64,000 bases of DNA from Halegenticoccus soli (GCF_002844195.1 NZ_PEND01000008.1:81960-145959), one strand, 5' to 3'. Counted from the stretch's first letter, positions 43,080 to 51,177 are shown. Program-made: numbers and translations. The notes: generated by a model not told the origin, from the sequence alone.

Positions 43080-43901
43080 CTATCGGACGACGGGGGCCGA
43101 AACGGCACCCACCCGGTCGACTTCGGCCCGGACGTCGTCGCCCGGATTGATCGGGCACGCGCCGGGCGTCCCGGTCGAGATGACGTCGCCGGGCCGGAGC
43201 GTCATCACGCGCGAGTGGAAGGCGACCAGCTCGCGGGGGCGCATCATCATGTTGCGCACGCCGTTTTCGGCGACCACCTCGTCGTTGACGACCGTCCGCA
43301 CCGCGAGCTCCTCCAGGGGACCGACCTCGTCGGGCGTGACGATCCACGGCCCGAGGACGAGGAACGAGTCGAAGCTCTTCGCTCGCGTCAGGTAGCGCGG
43401 GTTGCGCTGGAGGATGTCCTCCGCGGTCATGTCGATGATCGGGAGGTAGCCCGCGACGACGTCGTCGACCGCGTCCTCGGGGAGATCCGAACACTCGCGG
43501 CCGATGACGACGCCGAGTTCGGCCTCGGCGGTCACCCGTTCGCTCTGTTCGGGCGGCGGGAGGCGGATCGGGCCGCCGGGGCCGGTCACGGTCGTCGCCG
43601 GCTTCATGAAGCTCGCCGGTTCGTCCGGCCGCGTCTCGTTCAGGTCGGACGCGTGCTCCGCGTAGTTGAGACCGATGCCCCAGAGCTTCCCGATCCGATC
43701 GAGGGGAACGGTCAGAGAGAGGTGCTCCGCCGGGGTTCGGCGTGCGGTCGACTCACCCAGGTCGGGCAAGTCGCCGCTCGTCGCGGCCCGAAGCGCGCTC
43801 TGTACGTCTGTGAGTCCGGGGTCGGCGGCGGCGAGCGGGGTGAACCCCTCGTCGTCGCCGACGACCGGCGTTCCGTCCGTCGTTCTGGCAATTCTCGTCA
43901 T
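43080..43901 (-). CDS. Fumarylacetoacetate hydrolase (FAH) family protein
   Basis: 273 residues. IGLNYAEHASDLNETRPDEP, FMKPATTVTGPGGPI, the metal-ligand Glu residues in TAEAELGVVIGREC, VAGYLPIIDMTAEDI, RAKSFDSFLVLGPWIV and STGTPGACPINPGD. FAH members in haloarchaeal sugar pathways act as 2-keto-3-deoxy acid dehydratases or as 2,4-diketo-3-deoxy acid hydrolases. Because an SDR gene follows upstream in the same strand, the diketo-hydrolase route is favoured, as inference. Confidence 0.88.
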   Translation of the reverse strand: MTRIARTTDGTPVVGDDEGFTPLAAADPGLTDVQSALRAATSGDLPDLGESTARRTPAEHLSLTVPLDRIGKLWGIGLNYAEHASDLNETRPDEPASFMKPATTVTGPGGPIRLPPPEQSERVTAEAELGVVIGRECSDLPEDAVDDVVAGYLPIIDMTAEDILQRNPRYLTRAKSFDSFLVLGPWIVTPDEVGPLEELAVRTVVNDEVVAENGVRNMMMRPRELVAFHSRVMTLRPGDVISTGTPGACPINPGDDVRAEVDRVGAVSAPVVR

Positions 43902-43936
43902 GGTGTGGGTATCGAGTGTGGTCGGGCGGTCGGCGG

Positions 43937-44734
43937 TCAGAGGTTCGAGTCGCCGAGGCCGCCGTCGATCGGGACGGCGACGCCGTTGACGTATCCCGAG
44001 CGGGGCGACGACAGAAACGCGACCGTGTCGCCGAGTTCTATGGGGTCGCCGATCCGCTTCAGGGGGTTCGATTCGCCGCGCGCGGCCAGCCCCTCCTCGT
44101 AGCTGCCGTACTCGCCGCGCTCGACCGACTGCTCGACGAGTTCGCGGATCCGGCTCGTCTCGTGCGGGCCGGGGAGCACCGCGTTCGCTCGCACCTCGGG
44201 CGCGAGCTCCTTCGAGAGGGTCTTTTCGAGGCCGACGACGCTCATGCGGACCGAGTTCGAGAGGACGAGCGAGTCGATGGCCTCCTTGACGCTGCGGGAG
44301 GTGATGGTGACGACGGTGCCGCCGCCGTCGGCGCGAAGGTGGTCGGCGGACTCGCGGGCGAGGCGGACGACGCTCATCACGAGCAGGTCGAACGCGTCGT
44401 ACCAGTCCTCGTCGGTGGTGTCGAGGAACGGCCCGCTCGGCGGCCCGCCCGCCGACGTCACCAGGTGGTCCATCCCCCCGAACTCGTCCACGGTCGCCCG
44501 GACGAGGTCTCGGATCCCGCTCTCGGACGTGAGGTCCGCCGGAACCGGCACGACCCGCGCGCCGTCCGCCGCGACGGCCTCGATCTCGTCGGCCGCCTCC
44601 GCGAGTCGGTCCTCGTCGCGGCCGTTGATCACGACGTTCGCGCCCTCTCGCGCGAGCGCCTCGGCCGATGCCTTCCCCAGTCCGCTGCTCGACGCCGTCA
44701 CGAGCGCGGCGTTCCCGGTCAGTTTTAGATCCAT
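43937..44734 (-). CDS. Short-chain dehydrogenase with altered YxxxK motif
   Basis: 265 residues. NAALVTASSSGLGKASAEALA (Gly-rich NAD(P) loop), NVVINGRDEDRL, LVTSAGGPPSGPF, TITSRSVKEAIDSLVLSNSVRMSVVGL, RANAVLPG and GYVNGVAVPIDGGL. In the usual YxxxK position it has a LSNSVR stretch, i.e. Tyr and Lys replaced (Lys by Arg); the same change occurs in an SDR subgroup related to 3-ketoacyl reductases. In this context a 2-keto-3-deoxy-aldonate dehydrogenase is likely. First gene of the minus-strand unit and divergent from the IclR gene. Confidence 0.85.
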   Translation of the reverse strand: MDLKLTGNAALVTASSSGLGKASAEALAREGANVVINGRDEDRLAEAADEIEAVAADGARVVPVPADLTSESGIRDLVRATVDEFGGMDHLVTSAGGPPSGPFLDTTDEDWYDAFDLLVMSVVRLARESADHLRADGGGTVVTITSRSVKEAIDSLVLSNSVRMSVVGLEKTLSKELAPEVRANAVLPGPHETSRIRELVEQSVERGEYGSYEEGLAARGESNPLKRIGDPIELGDTVAFLSSPRSGYVNGVAVPIDGGLGDSNL

Positions 44735-44819
44735 GTCGACGTCCCTACGTACCTGTAGCCCCGATATAAAATTTCCCCGTGTCGGCCGCTCGAACGGCTC
44801 GTTTCCCTGCGCCGCCGCG

Positions 44820-44836
44820 GTTTAGCCGTCCTAAAC
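44820..44836 (+). promoter_or_regulatory. IclR-type palindrome, copy 1
   Basis: GTTTAGCCGTCCTAAAC, matching copy 2 except at the centre and one arm position. Located 86 bp upstream of the SDR start in the divergent region. Confidence 0.7.
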
Positions 44837-44935
44837 GTGGCGGCGCGAGACGTTCCGGTTCGACTGTCACGAGAGGGGGGAGCGAGGCCGAGTCGAGCGT
44901 TTTTCGCGTTTCGACTTCGGATTCCCGTCGAACGT

Positions 44936-44952
44936 GTTTAGCCTCGCTAAAC
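44936..44952 (+). promoter_or_regulatory. IclR-type palindrome, copy 2 (perfect)
   Basis: GTTTAGCCTCGCTAAAC, a perfect 7-bp inverted repeat with a 3-bp centre, 37 bp upstream of the IclR start codon. Position suits autoregulation. Confidence 0.8.
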
Positions 44953-44988
44953 AAGAGTTTTGTAGGTGGAGTTCGACGGGTACGATCG

Positions 44989-45750
44989 ATGACGGAAGCA
45001 CGAAACCCGGTCAAGTCGGTGCGGACGACCGCTCGGATACTGCGGGCGCTCAAAGAGCTGGACTCCGCCGGGGTGACGGAGCTGTCGGAGCGTCTCGGTC
45101 TGACCAAGGGGACCGTCCACAACCACTTGAGCACCCTGGAGGAAAACGAGTTCGTGGTGCGCGACGGCGAGAAGTACCGGCTCGGCATCCTCTTTTTCGA
45201 GTTCGGCGAGCAGACCAAGCGGGCGAAGAAAATCTACGGCGTCGGGGTGCCGGAGGTCGAGAAGCTGGCCGACCGAACCGACGAGCTGGCGAGTCTGTTG
45301 ATCGAAGAGCACGGTCGCGGGATCTACCTCCACCGGGCGCGCGGCGAGCAGGCGCTCACGCTGGACACCCGGATCGGCGCGCGGGTCTACCTTCACAACA
45401 CGGGCCTCGGAAAGGCGATCCTCGCCCACCTCCCGCGGGAGCGGACCGAGCGGATACTCGACCGCCACGGCCTGCCGAGAACCACCGAGAACACCATCGA
45501 TTCGCGCGACGCCCTCTTCGAGGAGCTCGACCGCGTCCGCGAGCGGGGGTACGCGATCGACGACGAGGAGCGGGCGACGGGCATCCGGTGCGTGGCCGCC
45601 CCCGTCACGACGAGCGACGGCGCCGTCCACGGCGCGGTGAGCGTCGCCGGACCGACGAGCCGGATCAAAGGCGACAGGCTCGAAACCGCGATACCGGACC
45701 TGGTGCAGAACGCCGCGAACGTCATCAGCATCAACCTGACGTACTCCTGA
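44989..45750 (+). CDS. IclR family transcriptional regulator
   Basis: 253 residues. N-terminal winged helix (VKSVRTTARILRALKELDSAGV, TELSERLGLTKGTVHNHLSTL) and C-terminal IclR ligand domain (GIYLHRARGEQALTLDTRIGARVYLHNTGLGKAILAHLP, RERGYAIDDEERATGIRCVAAPV, AVSVAGPTSRI). Divergent from the sugar-acid genes; IclR proteins such as XacR control pentose pathways in Haloferax. Three copies of its likely operator lie around it. Confidence 0.93.
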   Translation: MTEARNPVKSVRTTARILRALKELDSAGVTELSERLGLTKGTVHNHLSTLEENEFVVRDGEKYRLGILFFEFGEQTKRAKKIYGVGVPEVEKLADRTDELASLLIEEHGRGIYLHRARGEQALTLDTRIGARVYLHNTGLGKAILAHLPRERTERILDRHGLPRTTENTIDSRDALFEELDRVRERGYAIDDEERATGIRCVAAPVTTSDGAVHGAVSVAGPTSRIKGDRLETAIPDLVQNAANVISINLTYS

Positions 45751-45763
45751 GCGCCGAACCGCC

Positions 45764-45780
45764 GTTTAGCGTCGCTGAAC
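45764..45780 (+). promoter_or_regulatory. IclR-type palindrome, copy 3
   Basis: GTTTAGCGTCGCTGAAC, one mismatch in the right arm, 14 bp after the IclR stop codon. No obvious gene starts here, so it may be an auxiliary site for looping, or it may serve an unrecognised transcript. Confidence 0.6.
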
Positions 45781-45951
45781 CGCCTGCGAGGTCGCGCGAT
45801 TCGACCGGCGTGTCTCCCCCGTACGACGGACGTTTCGAGGGCGATCGATCCCCGACCGGATTACAGCGGTAAGTTTGTCACGCCGCGCGGTTCCGGCGGG
45901 CGTCTTTCGCGTCGAGACACCGCGGTGCTGTCCGTCCCCGTCTCTTCCGAG

Positions 45952-46286
45952 GGTATTGAGGTAAGTAATTGTACAACCGCTCGGTGTCGAGTGAGCGGCG
46001 CGACGAGTCGACTAATTGACGTCGGCGGGCGAGCAACGCTGAGAACTGAATACTTGTCGGATTTCGTCCGTGATTCCGAGAAATCGACTGGTGAGCGGAA
46101 CTCTTCGACGCCGACTCGACAGCGTCCGTTTGTTCCGTGTCTATCCTACGAGATATTTGTATCGACTGCCGCGAAACGTCCGAGTTGCGGCGAACTTCCG
46201 CCACGTTTCGCCAGTTCTGGTCGCGCGTGATACCGCTATCTGTGCGATGTCTTCCACGGCGGTAGTACAATTACTTACGTGATACC
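45952..46286. mobile_element. MITE-like element with about 20-29 bp terminal inverted repeats
   Basis: Left end GTAAGTAATTGTACAACCGC (45961-45980); the right end, read on the opposite strand, is GTAAGTAATTGTACTACCGC with one mismatch. With one gap the match extends outward through GGTAT on both sides. Interior about 290 bp without a protein-like ORF. The AT-rich termini stand out from the GC-rich flanks. A target duplication is not clear. Parent transposon not identified. Confidence 0.8.
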
Positions 46287-46320
46287 TGACCGGAGGAGTC
46301 GGTGACACGCCTCGAACCGG

Positions 46321-46695
46321 TCACTCGAAAATCGGGCGCGACTGGTACTCGATACAGAACTCCTCCGCGAGGTGTCGCGCCTGCGGCGGGAACGACCGCT
46401 CGAAGACGCGGATCCCCGTGAGCCCCTTCGAACTGTTCGAGACGGCCTGCCGCTCCGCCGTGAAGTGGAAGATCGTGTCCTCCTCGCAGAGAACGGTGGT
46501 CGAACCCACCACGGTGAAGCCGCCGGTGAACACCTCGGGGTGAAACCCCGTCTCGTACATCTCCGTGGGGCAGATCCACTGTTGGATCCCGACGGAGTAG
46601 TCGCTGTCGGCGTTCGGGAGCTCTTCGGTCCACCGCTCCCAGCAGATGACGGGATACTGTCGTCCGTTTCTGTGTGCTTCGATTACCGTGCCCAC
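46321..46695 (-). CDS. Hypothetical protein, 124 residues
   Basis: MGTVIEAHRNGRQYPVICWERW..., aromatic and cysteine containing (VICWERW, IQQWICPTEMY, TVLCEEDT, EEFCIEYQ), with alternating strands suggesting a small beta protein. I recognise no family. It ends 34 bp from the MITE-like element. Codon use is like the chromosome. Confidence 0.55.
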   Translation of the reverse strand: MGTVIEAHRNGRQYPVICWERWTEELPNADSDYSVGIQQWICPTEMYETGFHPEVFTGGFTVVGSTTVLCEEDTIFHFTAERQAVSNSSKGLTGIRVFERSFPPQARHLAEEFCIEYQSRPIFE

Positions 46696-46911
46696 GTTCT
46701 ATCACGGCCTCTTAGCGTACTGCAGTGAAAGGCGCTCGAAGCATAAATTGACTTGCGGCCGCTCGATCGGTCGGACCGACGACTCGACGGCGGGCCGACA
46801 CGCTCGTTCGCGCCGTTTCGGCCGCGACACCCGCGCCGACCGCCTCGCTCCGATGGGATCATTTATTTCTATCATAGTAAATATTATGCTCCGCGATCAC
46901 GAGTTGCAATT

Positions 46912-47154
46912 ATGGAACCGGACCTCTCGATCGGCGACGAAGTGACTCTCACCGTCGTCAAGCCCGCCTCGGTGGCCGACGGATTCGGCACGTACGAGAA
47001 CCACCACGTGTACGGGACGGTCGAGGTCGGAAAGACCTACCGGGTCCGGATATCCGGACGGACGCTCGGCCACTACGACGCGATACCGGTCGACGAGGTC
47101 GGCGCGTCCGACGGCCGGAGGCGTCCCGAGTCCGAAGTCAGATCGCCGGCCTGA
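46912..47154 (+). CDS. Small basic-to-acidic beta protein, unknown
   Basis: 80 residues: MEPDLSIGDEVTLTVVKPASVAD, NHHVYGTVEVGKTYRVRISGRTLGHYDAIPVDEV. The strand-rich core with a GxxY-x-V-x-I pattern is compatible with an OB/TRAM-like barrel, but this is only a guess. Promoter region is AT-rich (TAAATATTATG just upstream), and the transcript may be short-leadered. Confidence 0.55.
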   Translation: MEPDLSIGDEVTLTVVKPASVADGFGTYENHHVYGTVEVGKTYRVRISGRTLGHYDAIPVDEVGASDGRRRPESEVRSPA

Positions 47155-47262
47155 AACCGCGACTCCCGGAGCGGGAGCGGCACGCAGCCGGCGGTTCGGT
47201 TCTCCGAGGCGAGAGATCGGTGCCACGGACGGACATCCTCCGAACGACCGACCCGCGGGGGT

Positions 47263-47694
47263 TCACGTTCGGTGTTCCCGCCCCAGCAGATCCCGATCGA
47301 TCGAGAGCCGCCCGGCGCCGGTGAAGACCAGCGAGACCGCCGCGACGAAGAGGAGGAACGTGAACTCGGCGCCGCCCTCGGAGACGAGGAAACCGTTCGG
47401 GAGGTGCACCGCGACCGTCGCGACGAGCATGACGAGCGCGACGAGGAGCGCGGCGACCTGCGTGAACAGTCCGAGCAGGACGAACAGTCCGCCGACCGCC
47501 TCGACGAGCGCGACGGCCCACGCGAGGAGGCCGGGAGCGGGGAAACCGAGCCCGCCCAGCGTGTTCGCGAATCCGGCGACGCCGGACGCCGCCGGCCCGA
47601 TTCCGAGGAGCTTTCCCGCGCCGTGGACGAACATGACGGTACCGACTCCGAAACGGACGACAGTCGGTCCCCATCCGGGAAATACGGTTTTCAT
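47263..47694 (-). CDS. DoxX family membrane protein
   Basis: 143 residues, four TM helices. VVRFGVGTVMFVHGAGKLLGIGP (the DoxX RxxxGxxFxxxGxxKL pattern), GFPAPGLLAWAVALVEAVGGLFVLLGLFT, and FLVSEGGAEFTFLLFVAAVSLVFTGAGRLSIDR. DoxX-like proteins take part in thiosulfate:quinone or redox-stress functions. It neighbours the low-oxygen-type cluster but lacks the CCGAA palindrome. Confidence 0.88.
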   Translation of the reverse strand: MKTVFPGWGPTVVRFGVGTVMFVHGAGKLLGIGPAASGVAGFANTLGGLGFPAPGLLAWAVALVEAVGGLFVLLGLFTQVAALLVALVMLVATVAVHLPNGFLVSEGGAEFTFLLFVAAVSLVFTGAGRLSIDRDLLGREHRT

Positions 47695-47919
47695 CGGCGT
47701 TGGAATACAGGTTAGATTTCGTTATAGTATTGTTGGTCGGACGTCGAATTCGGTTCTGAGGATCGCGGACGGTTTCTCCGATCCGTCGATTCGCACCGCC
47801 CGACGGAGAGTCGTCGAATCGGAAGCCGCCCCCGTCGGATCGGGGGAGGACGGGGGAATACCCGGTCGTCGGCGAGGGTGCCGGGCGCGTTTGACCACCG
47901 GCGGGGGCGACGCGATCGC

Positions 47920-47931
47920 CGAACACGTTCG
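47920..47931 (+). promoter_or_regulatory. CCGAA-N4-TTCGG-type palindrome, site 1
   Basis: CGAACACGTTCG, centre 46 bp upstream of the first DUF2249 start codon. Confidence 0.75.
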
Positions 47932-47971
47932 CGGGAAGCGCGATAAGGGCGGTCCCGCTACGTTCGACCGC

Positions 47972-48199
47972 ATGACTCGACTGGACGTTCGAGACCTTCC
48001 GCCGGCGGAGCGTCACCCGAAAATCAAAGCCGCGTTCGCCTCGCTCGATAGCGGCGACGCGCTCGAACTCGTGAACGACCACGAGCCGAAGCCGCTCTTC
48101 TACGAGATGCGGGCCGAGGAGGACGACTTCGACGCCGAACGCTACGAGGTCGAACGACGCGGACCGCGCGAGTACGTGGCCCGCTTCCCGAAGAAGTAG
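47972..48199 (+). CDS. DUF2249 protein A
   Basis: 75 residues: TRLDVRDLPPAERHPKIKAAFASL, then DALELVNDHEPKPLFYEM (the DUF2249 hallmark (V/L)NDHxPxPL) and VERRGPREYVARFPKK. Small TusA/SirA-like fold proteins frequent in haloarchaeal denitrification and oxidase clusters; possible sulfur or haem handling, not demonstrated. The cupin gene starts at the base after its stop codon. Confidence 0.9.
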   Translation: MTRLDVRDLPPAERHPKIKAAFASLDSGDALELVNDHEPKPLFYEMRAEEDDFDAERYEVERRGPREYVARFPKK

Positions 48200-48505
48200 A
48201 TGCCGGAGACCGTCTCCCTGGACGATCTCGAGGCCGAGCCGCACGCGGTCGTCTTCCCGGACGCCGAGCCCAGGACCGTCCGCCTCCGCCTCGCGGCGGG
48301 CGAACGCGTCCCCGCTCACCGGCACCCGGGTCGCCGCGTCGTCCTCCACGTCCTCTCCGGGCGGCTCGCGCTCGACCTCGACGACGAGACCTACCCGGTC
48401 GAGGCCGGCGAGGTCATCCGTTTCGACGGCGAGCGGGAGATTTCACCGCTCGCGGAGACCGACAGCGTCGCGCTGGTCGTGCTAGCTCGCGGCGACGACG
48501 AGTGA
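48200..48505 (+). CDS. Small cupin-domain protein
   Basis: 101 residues. ERVPAHRHPGRRVVLHVLSGRLALDLDDETY and PVEAGEVIRFDGEREISPLAETDSVALVVLA form a single cupin barrel with metal ligands HRH and the later His position replaced by Ser/Pro (REISPL). Directly adjoining the DUF2249 gene (zero spacing), so co-transcribed under palindrome site 1. Confidence 0.88.
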   Translation: MPETVSLDDLEAEPHAVVFPDAEPRTVRLRLAAGERVPAHRHPGRRVVLHVLSGRLALDLDDETYPVEAGEVIRFDGEREISPLAETDSVALVVLARGDDE

Positions 48506-48544
48506 ACTGCGGCGGTCGGCGAAGCGCCGCGCCCTCGCCGCCGG

Positions 48545-48820
48545 TCAGCGCCAGATCGCCGTGACCACGCACTCGTCCGTCTCCACGGTCGCGTAGTCGA
48601 ATCCGCGGTCGCGCAGTTTCGGGTACAGGTGCTGCGGCGCGCGGTCGTTCAGCTGGACGAGCACGGCTCGCTCGTCGAGGTCGACGAGCGTTTCGAGGGT
48701 CCGCTTCAACGGGTGCGGCGGGCCGAGCTCGCGGACGTCCAGGAGGTCTCTGGGTCGGTCCGCCGGCGCGTCCGTCCGCTCGAAGAGCTCGCCGATCCGG
48801 GGCGGGTCGTTTTCGGGCAT
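48545..48820 (-). CDS. DUF2249 protein B
   Basis: 91 residues from the ATG at 48820. DLLDVRELGPPHPLKRTLETLVDL, then AVLVQLNDRAPQHLYPKL and RGFDYATVETDECVVTAIWR. A divergent DUF2249 (LNDRAPQHLYP in place of NDHEPKPL). Its upstream region carries palindrome site 2 at the standard spacing, and the HTH-10 gene begins divergently. Confidence 0.87.
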   Translation of the reverse strand: MPENDPPRIGELFERTDAPADRPRDLLDVRELGPPHPLKRTLETLVDLDERAVLVQLNDRAPQHLYPKLRDRGFDYATVETDECVVTAIWR

Positions 48821-48858
48821 ATCGGAAGCGTCGGGGCGACGACACCCGAGCGTTCCGC

Positions 48859-48870
48859 CGAACATGTTCT
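48859..48870 (-). promoter_or_regulatory. CCGAA-N4-TTCGG-type palindrome, site 2
   Basis: CGAACATGTTCT, centre 44 bp from the DUF2249 B start codon. Confidence 0.7.
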
Positions 48871-48922
48871 CGCGACCTGGCCGAACGCGTTTCGAGACTA
48901 TCGCCGCACACCCCGGAATCCC

Positions 48923-48936
48923 CCGAACATATTCGG
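48923..48936 (+). promoter_or_regulatory. CCGAA-N4-TTCGG-type palindrome, site 3a
   Basis: CCGAACATATTCGG, a perfect 14-bp palindrome, 55 bp upstream of the HTH-10 gene start. Confidence 0.78.
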
Positions 48937-48968
48937 CAAGACGTATTGGGCGGCGGGCGCGTATCGTT

Positions 48969-48980
48969 CGAACGTGTTCG
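48969..48980 (+). promoter_or_regulatory. CCGAA-N4-TTCGG-type palindrome, site 3b
   Basis: CGAACGTGTTCG only 4 bp ahead of the HTH-10 start codon, where binding would block transcription or initiation. With site 3a this suggests autoregulation. Confidence 0.75.
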
Positions 48981-48984
48981 GACC

Positions 48985-49674
48985 ATGCCCCGCGCCAAAC
49001 TCGACATCGCGCTGCCGGACGGGATCTGGATCGCCGACGTTTCGACCGAGTTCCCCGAGACGAGGTTCCGGGTGCTCGCTGCCCTCCCGTCGGAGGACAC
49101 GGGCGTCGGCCTCCTCGAGATCGACGGACCGAACCTGGCCGACGTGCTCCGCGCGATGGACCGCCACGAGGGAGTGACGGAACTGGAGCTCTTAGAGCGC
49201 GCGTCGGAGTCTGTGCTCGTGCAGTTTACGACCACCGAGCCGCTGTTGCTGCTGTCGGTCCGCGACGCCGGGATGCCGCTCGAACTCCCGGTCGAAATCC
49301 GGGACGGGCGGGCGACGCTCGAAGCCGTCGCCCCGCACGCCCAGCTGTCCATGCTCAAGACGCAGCTCGAACAGTTCGGGATGCGGTTCGAGGTCGTCTA
49401 CCTGTACGAATCGGCGGACTCCGAGCGGCTGTTGACCGAACGGCAGCGGGAGGTGCTGACGGCCGCCGTCGAACGCGGGTACTACGACACGCCCAGGCGC
49501 TGCACGCTGACGGAACTGGCCGACGGTCTCGGCGCGGCGAAGTCGACGGTCAGCGAGACGCTCCACCGCGCGGAGGAGAGGGTGATAAAGCGGTTCGCGC
49601 GGACCCTCCCGCAGGTGGCCGTCGACGGCGAATCGGGCGAAGCTCCGCGCGGCGAGACGCGGGCGGGCGAGTAA
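48985..49674 (+). CDS. HTH-10 (Bat/NarO/DmsR-like) transcriptional regulator
   Basis: 229 residues. N-terminal roughly 150-residue sensory domain without cysteine clusters (so not the Cys-containing NarO type as far as I can see). C-terminal HTH-10: LLTERQREVLTAAVERGYYDTP, CTLTELADGLGAAKSTVSETLHRAEERVI. It lies within the cluster of palindrome-preceded genes and has two such palindromes itself, so it is the leading candidate for the regulator that binds them. Confidence 0.9.
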   Translation: MPRAKLDIALPDGIWIADVSTEFPETRFRVLAALPSEDTGVGLLEIDGPNLADVLRAMDRHEGVTELELLERASESVLVQFTTTEPLLLLSVRDAGMPLELPVEIRDGRATLEAVAPHAQLSMLKTQLEQFGMRFEVVYLYESADSERLLTERQREVLTAAVERGYYDTPRRCTLTELADGLGAAKSTVSETLHRAEERVIKRFARTLPQVAVDGESGEAPRGETRAGE

Positions 49675-49723
49675 CGCGACGGGGCCGGCGCGAGCGGCGG
49701 CTCGGAGGCGCGACCCCTCGACG

Positions 49724-49735
49724 CGAACGTGTTCG
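49724..49735 (+). promoter_or_regulatory. CCGAA-N4-TTCGG-type palindrome, site 4
   Basis: CGAACGTGTTCG, centre 44 bp upstream of the ATG at 49774. Confidence 0.75.
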
Positions 49736-49773
49736 GGAGTAGATGCAGCGTGGGCGGCCGCGTAACCGACGCC

Positions 49774-51108
49774 ATGAGCGTCGTTCCCGGCGGAATCGAC
49801 ACGGACCGGCAGCCGCCCATGACGATCCCGCTCCGGCACTTCGTCGTCGGCCTCGGTTTCCTTCTCGCCGGCAGCCTCGCGGGCGTCGCGAACGCCGCCG
49901 GGCTGTCGTTCGGTCTCGGCGGCCTCGCGCACGTTCACCTCCTCCTCGCAGGGTGGGTGTGCATCACGATCATGGGTGCGATGACGCAGTTCGTCCCCGT
50001 CTGGTCGAACGTCCCGCTCCACTCGCGCCGGCTGGCGACGCTTCAGCTCGCGCTCGTCGCGGGCGGGCTGGCCGGGTTCGCCGGCGCGCTGTTCTCGGCT
50101 CGGCTCCCCTGGCTCGCGGTCTTCGGCGGGCTGATGCTCCTCGGGTTCTGGACGTTCGTCTACAACCTCGCCCGGACTATCGCCCGGATCGACCGTCGCC
50201 TCGACGTGACCGAGCGGCACTTCGCGCTCGCGCTCGGCTTCTTCGTCTTCCTCACCGCTCTCGGGTACCTCCTCGCGCTCGACCTCGCGCGCCCTGTGTT
50301 CCCGCTCGCGGGGATCGGTCGGCACGACGTCGTCCGCGCTCACGCGACGCTCGCCGTGTTCGGCGCGGTCCTGACGACGGTCTTCGGCGCGCTCTACCAG
50401 CTCGGAACCATGTTCACGCAGACGAAGCTCCGCGGGATCGACTTCGCGTGCAAGCGCGTCGAGGAGGTCTGCTACCCGGCCGGCGTGCTCCTGCTCGCCG
50501 GGGGGAGGCTGTTCGGGCGACTCGCGCCGGGCCGTCTCGGGGCCGGACTCATTCTCGCGGCGGTCGTCGCGTTCGCGATCCTCCTCGGGCGGCGACTGCA
50601 CGAGACGCGCGTGGAGCGGACGCCGATGCTCTCGCGCTACGCGGTCGTCGCCGCGTCGCTCGCGCTCTGGGCGGGCTACACCGCGCCGGCGTGGCTCCGG
50701 GATCCGCTGCCGCACGCGGTGCTGTTCGGACCGCCCGGGGCGGAGCACCTCCTCGCGGTCGGCGTCGTCGGCTTCGTCGTCGCCGGTTCGCTCTACCACA
50801 TCGTGCCGTTCATCGTCTGGGTCCACCGGTACAGCGACCGCCTCGGGTTCGACGCGGTGCCGCTGATCGACGACCTCTACAGCGGTCGGCTCGCCGCGAT
50901 CGACTTCTGGGCGATCGGTCTCGGCAACCTCGGGATCGTACTGGCGGGCGCGGGCGTCGCGCCGACGCCCGTCGCCGTCGCCGGCGGGGTGTTGGCCGTC
51001 GGCGGGTTCGGACTGTTCGCGGCGAACCTCCTCCTCGTGATCCGAAACCACGGGCCGCGGTCGCTCGCCGGCGTCTTCTTCCGGCGACGCGGCGCGGGGG
51101 CGCGGTGA
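49774..51108 (+). CDS. Polytopic haem protein-like, cbb3 oxidase subunit I-like
   Basis: 444 residues with about 12 TM helices. Histidine-bearing helices resemble the subunit I/NorB superfamily: GGLAHVHLLLAGWVCITIMGAMTQFVPVW, VRAHATLAVFGAVLTTVFGALYQL, and GSLYHIVPFIVWVHRYSDRLG. The classical CuB motif (GHPEVYI) is missing, so it is not a normal oxidase; the group is annotated in haloarchaea as cbb3-type subunit I or NnrS-like. The ATG at 49774 is chosen because it sits 44 bp from palindrome site 4, as in the sister genes. Confidence 0.75.
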   Translation: MSVVPGGIDTDRQPPMTIPLRHFVVGLGFLLAGSLAGVANAAGLSFGLGGLAHVHLLLAGWVCITIMGAMTQFVPVWSNVPLHSRRLATLQLALVAGGLAGFAGALFSARLPWLAVFGGLMLLGFWTFVYNLARTIARIDRRLDVTERHFALALGFFVFLTALGYLLALDLARPVFPLAGIGRHDVVRAHATLAVFGAVLTTVFGALYQLGTMFTQTKLRGIDFACKRVEEVCYPAGVLLLAGGRLFGRLAPGRLGAGLILAAVVAFAILLGRRLHETRVERTPMLSRYAVVAASLALWAGYTAPAWLRDPLPHAVLFGPPGAEHLLAVGVVGFVVAGSLYHIVPFIVWVHRYSDRLGFDAVPLIDDLYSGRLAAIDFWAIGLGNLGIVLAGAGVAPTPVAVAGGVLAVGGFGLFAANLLLVIRNHGPRSLAGVFFRRRGAGAR

Positions 51109-51127
51109 CACACAGAACGCCGAATCC

Positions 51128-51139
51128 CGAACCCGTTCG
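51128..51139 (+). promoter_or_regulatory. CCGAA-N4-TTCGG-type palindrome, site 5
   Basis: CGAACCCGTTCG within the 16-bp palindrome CCCGAACCCGTTCGGG, centre 44 bp from the ATG at 51178. Confidence 0.75.
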
Positions 51140-51177
51140 GGAGTACCGATAGCGTGGCGCGCGCCGTTCGGACGGGT

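Noticed and set aside
45878..46282. ORFs inside the MITE-like element as a transposase
   Set aside because: Short, overlapping on both strands, serine/arginine-rich and without DDE or other motifs.
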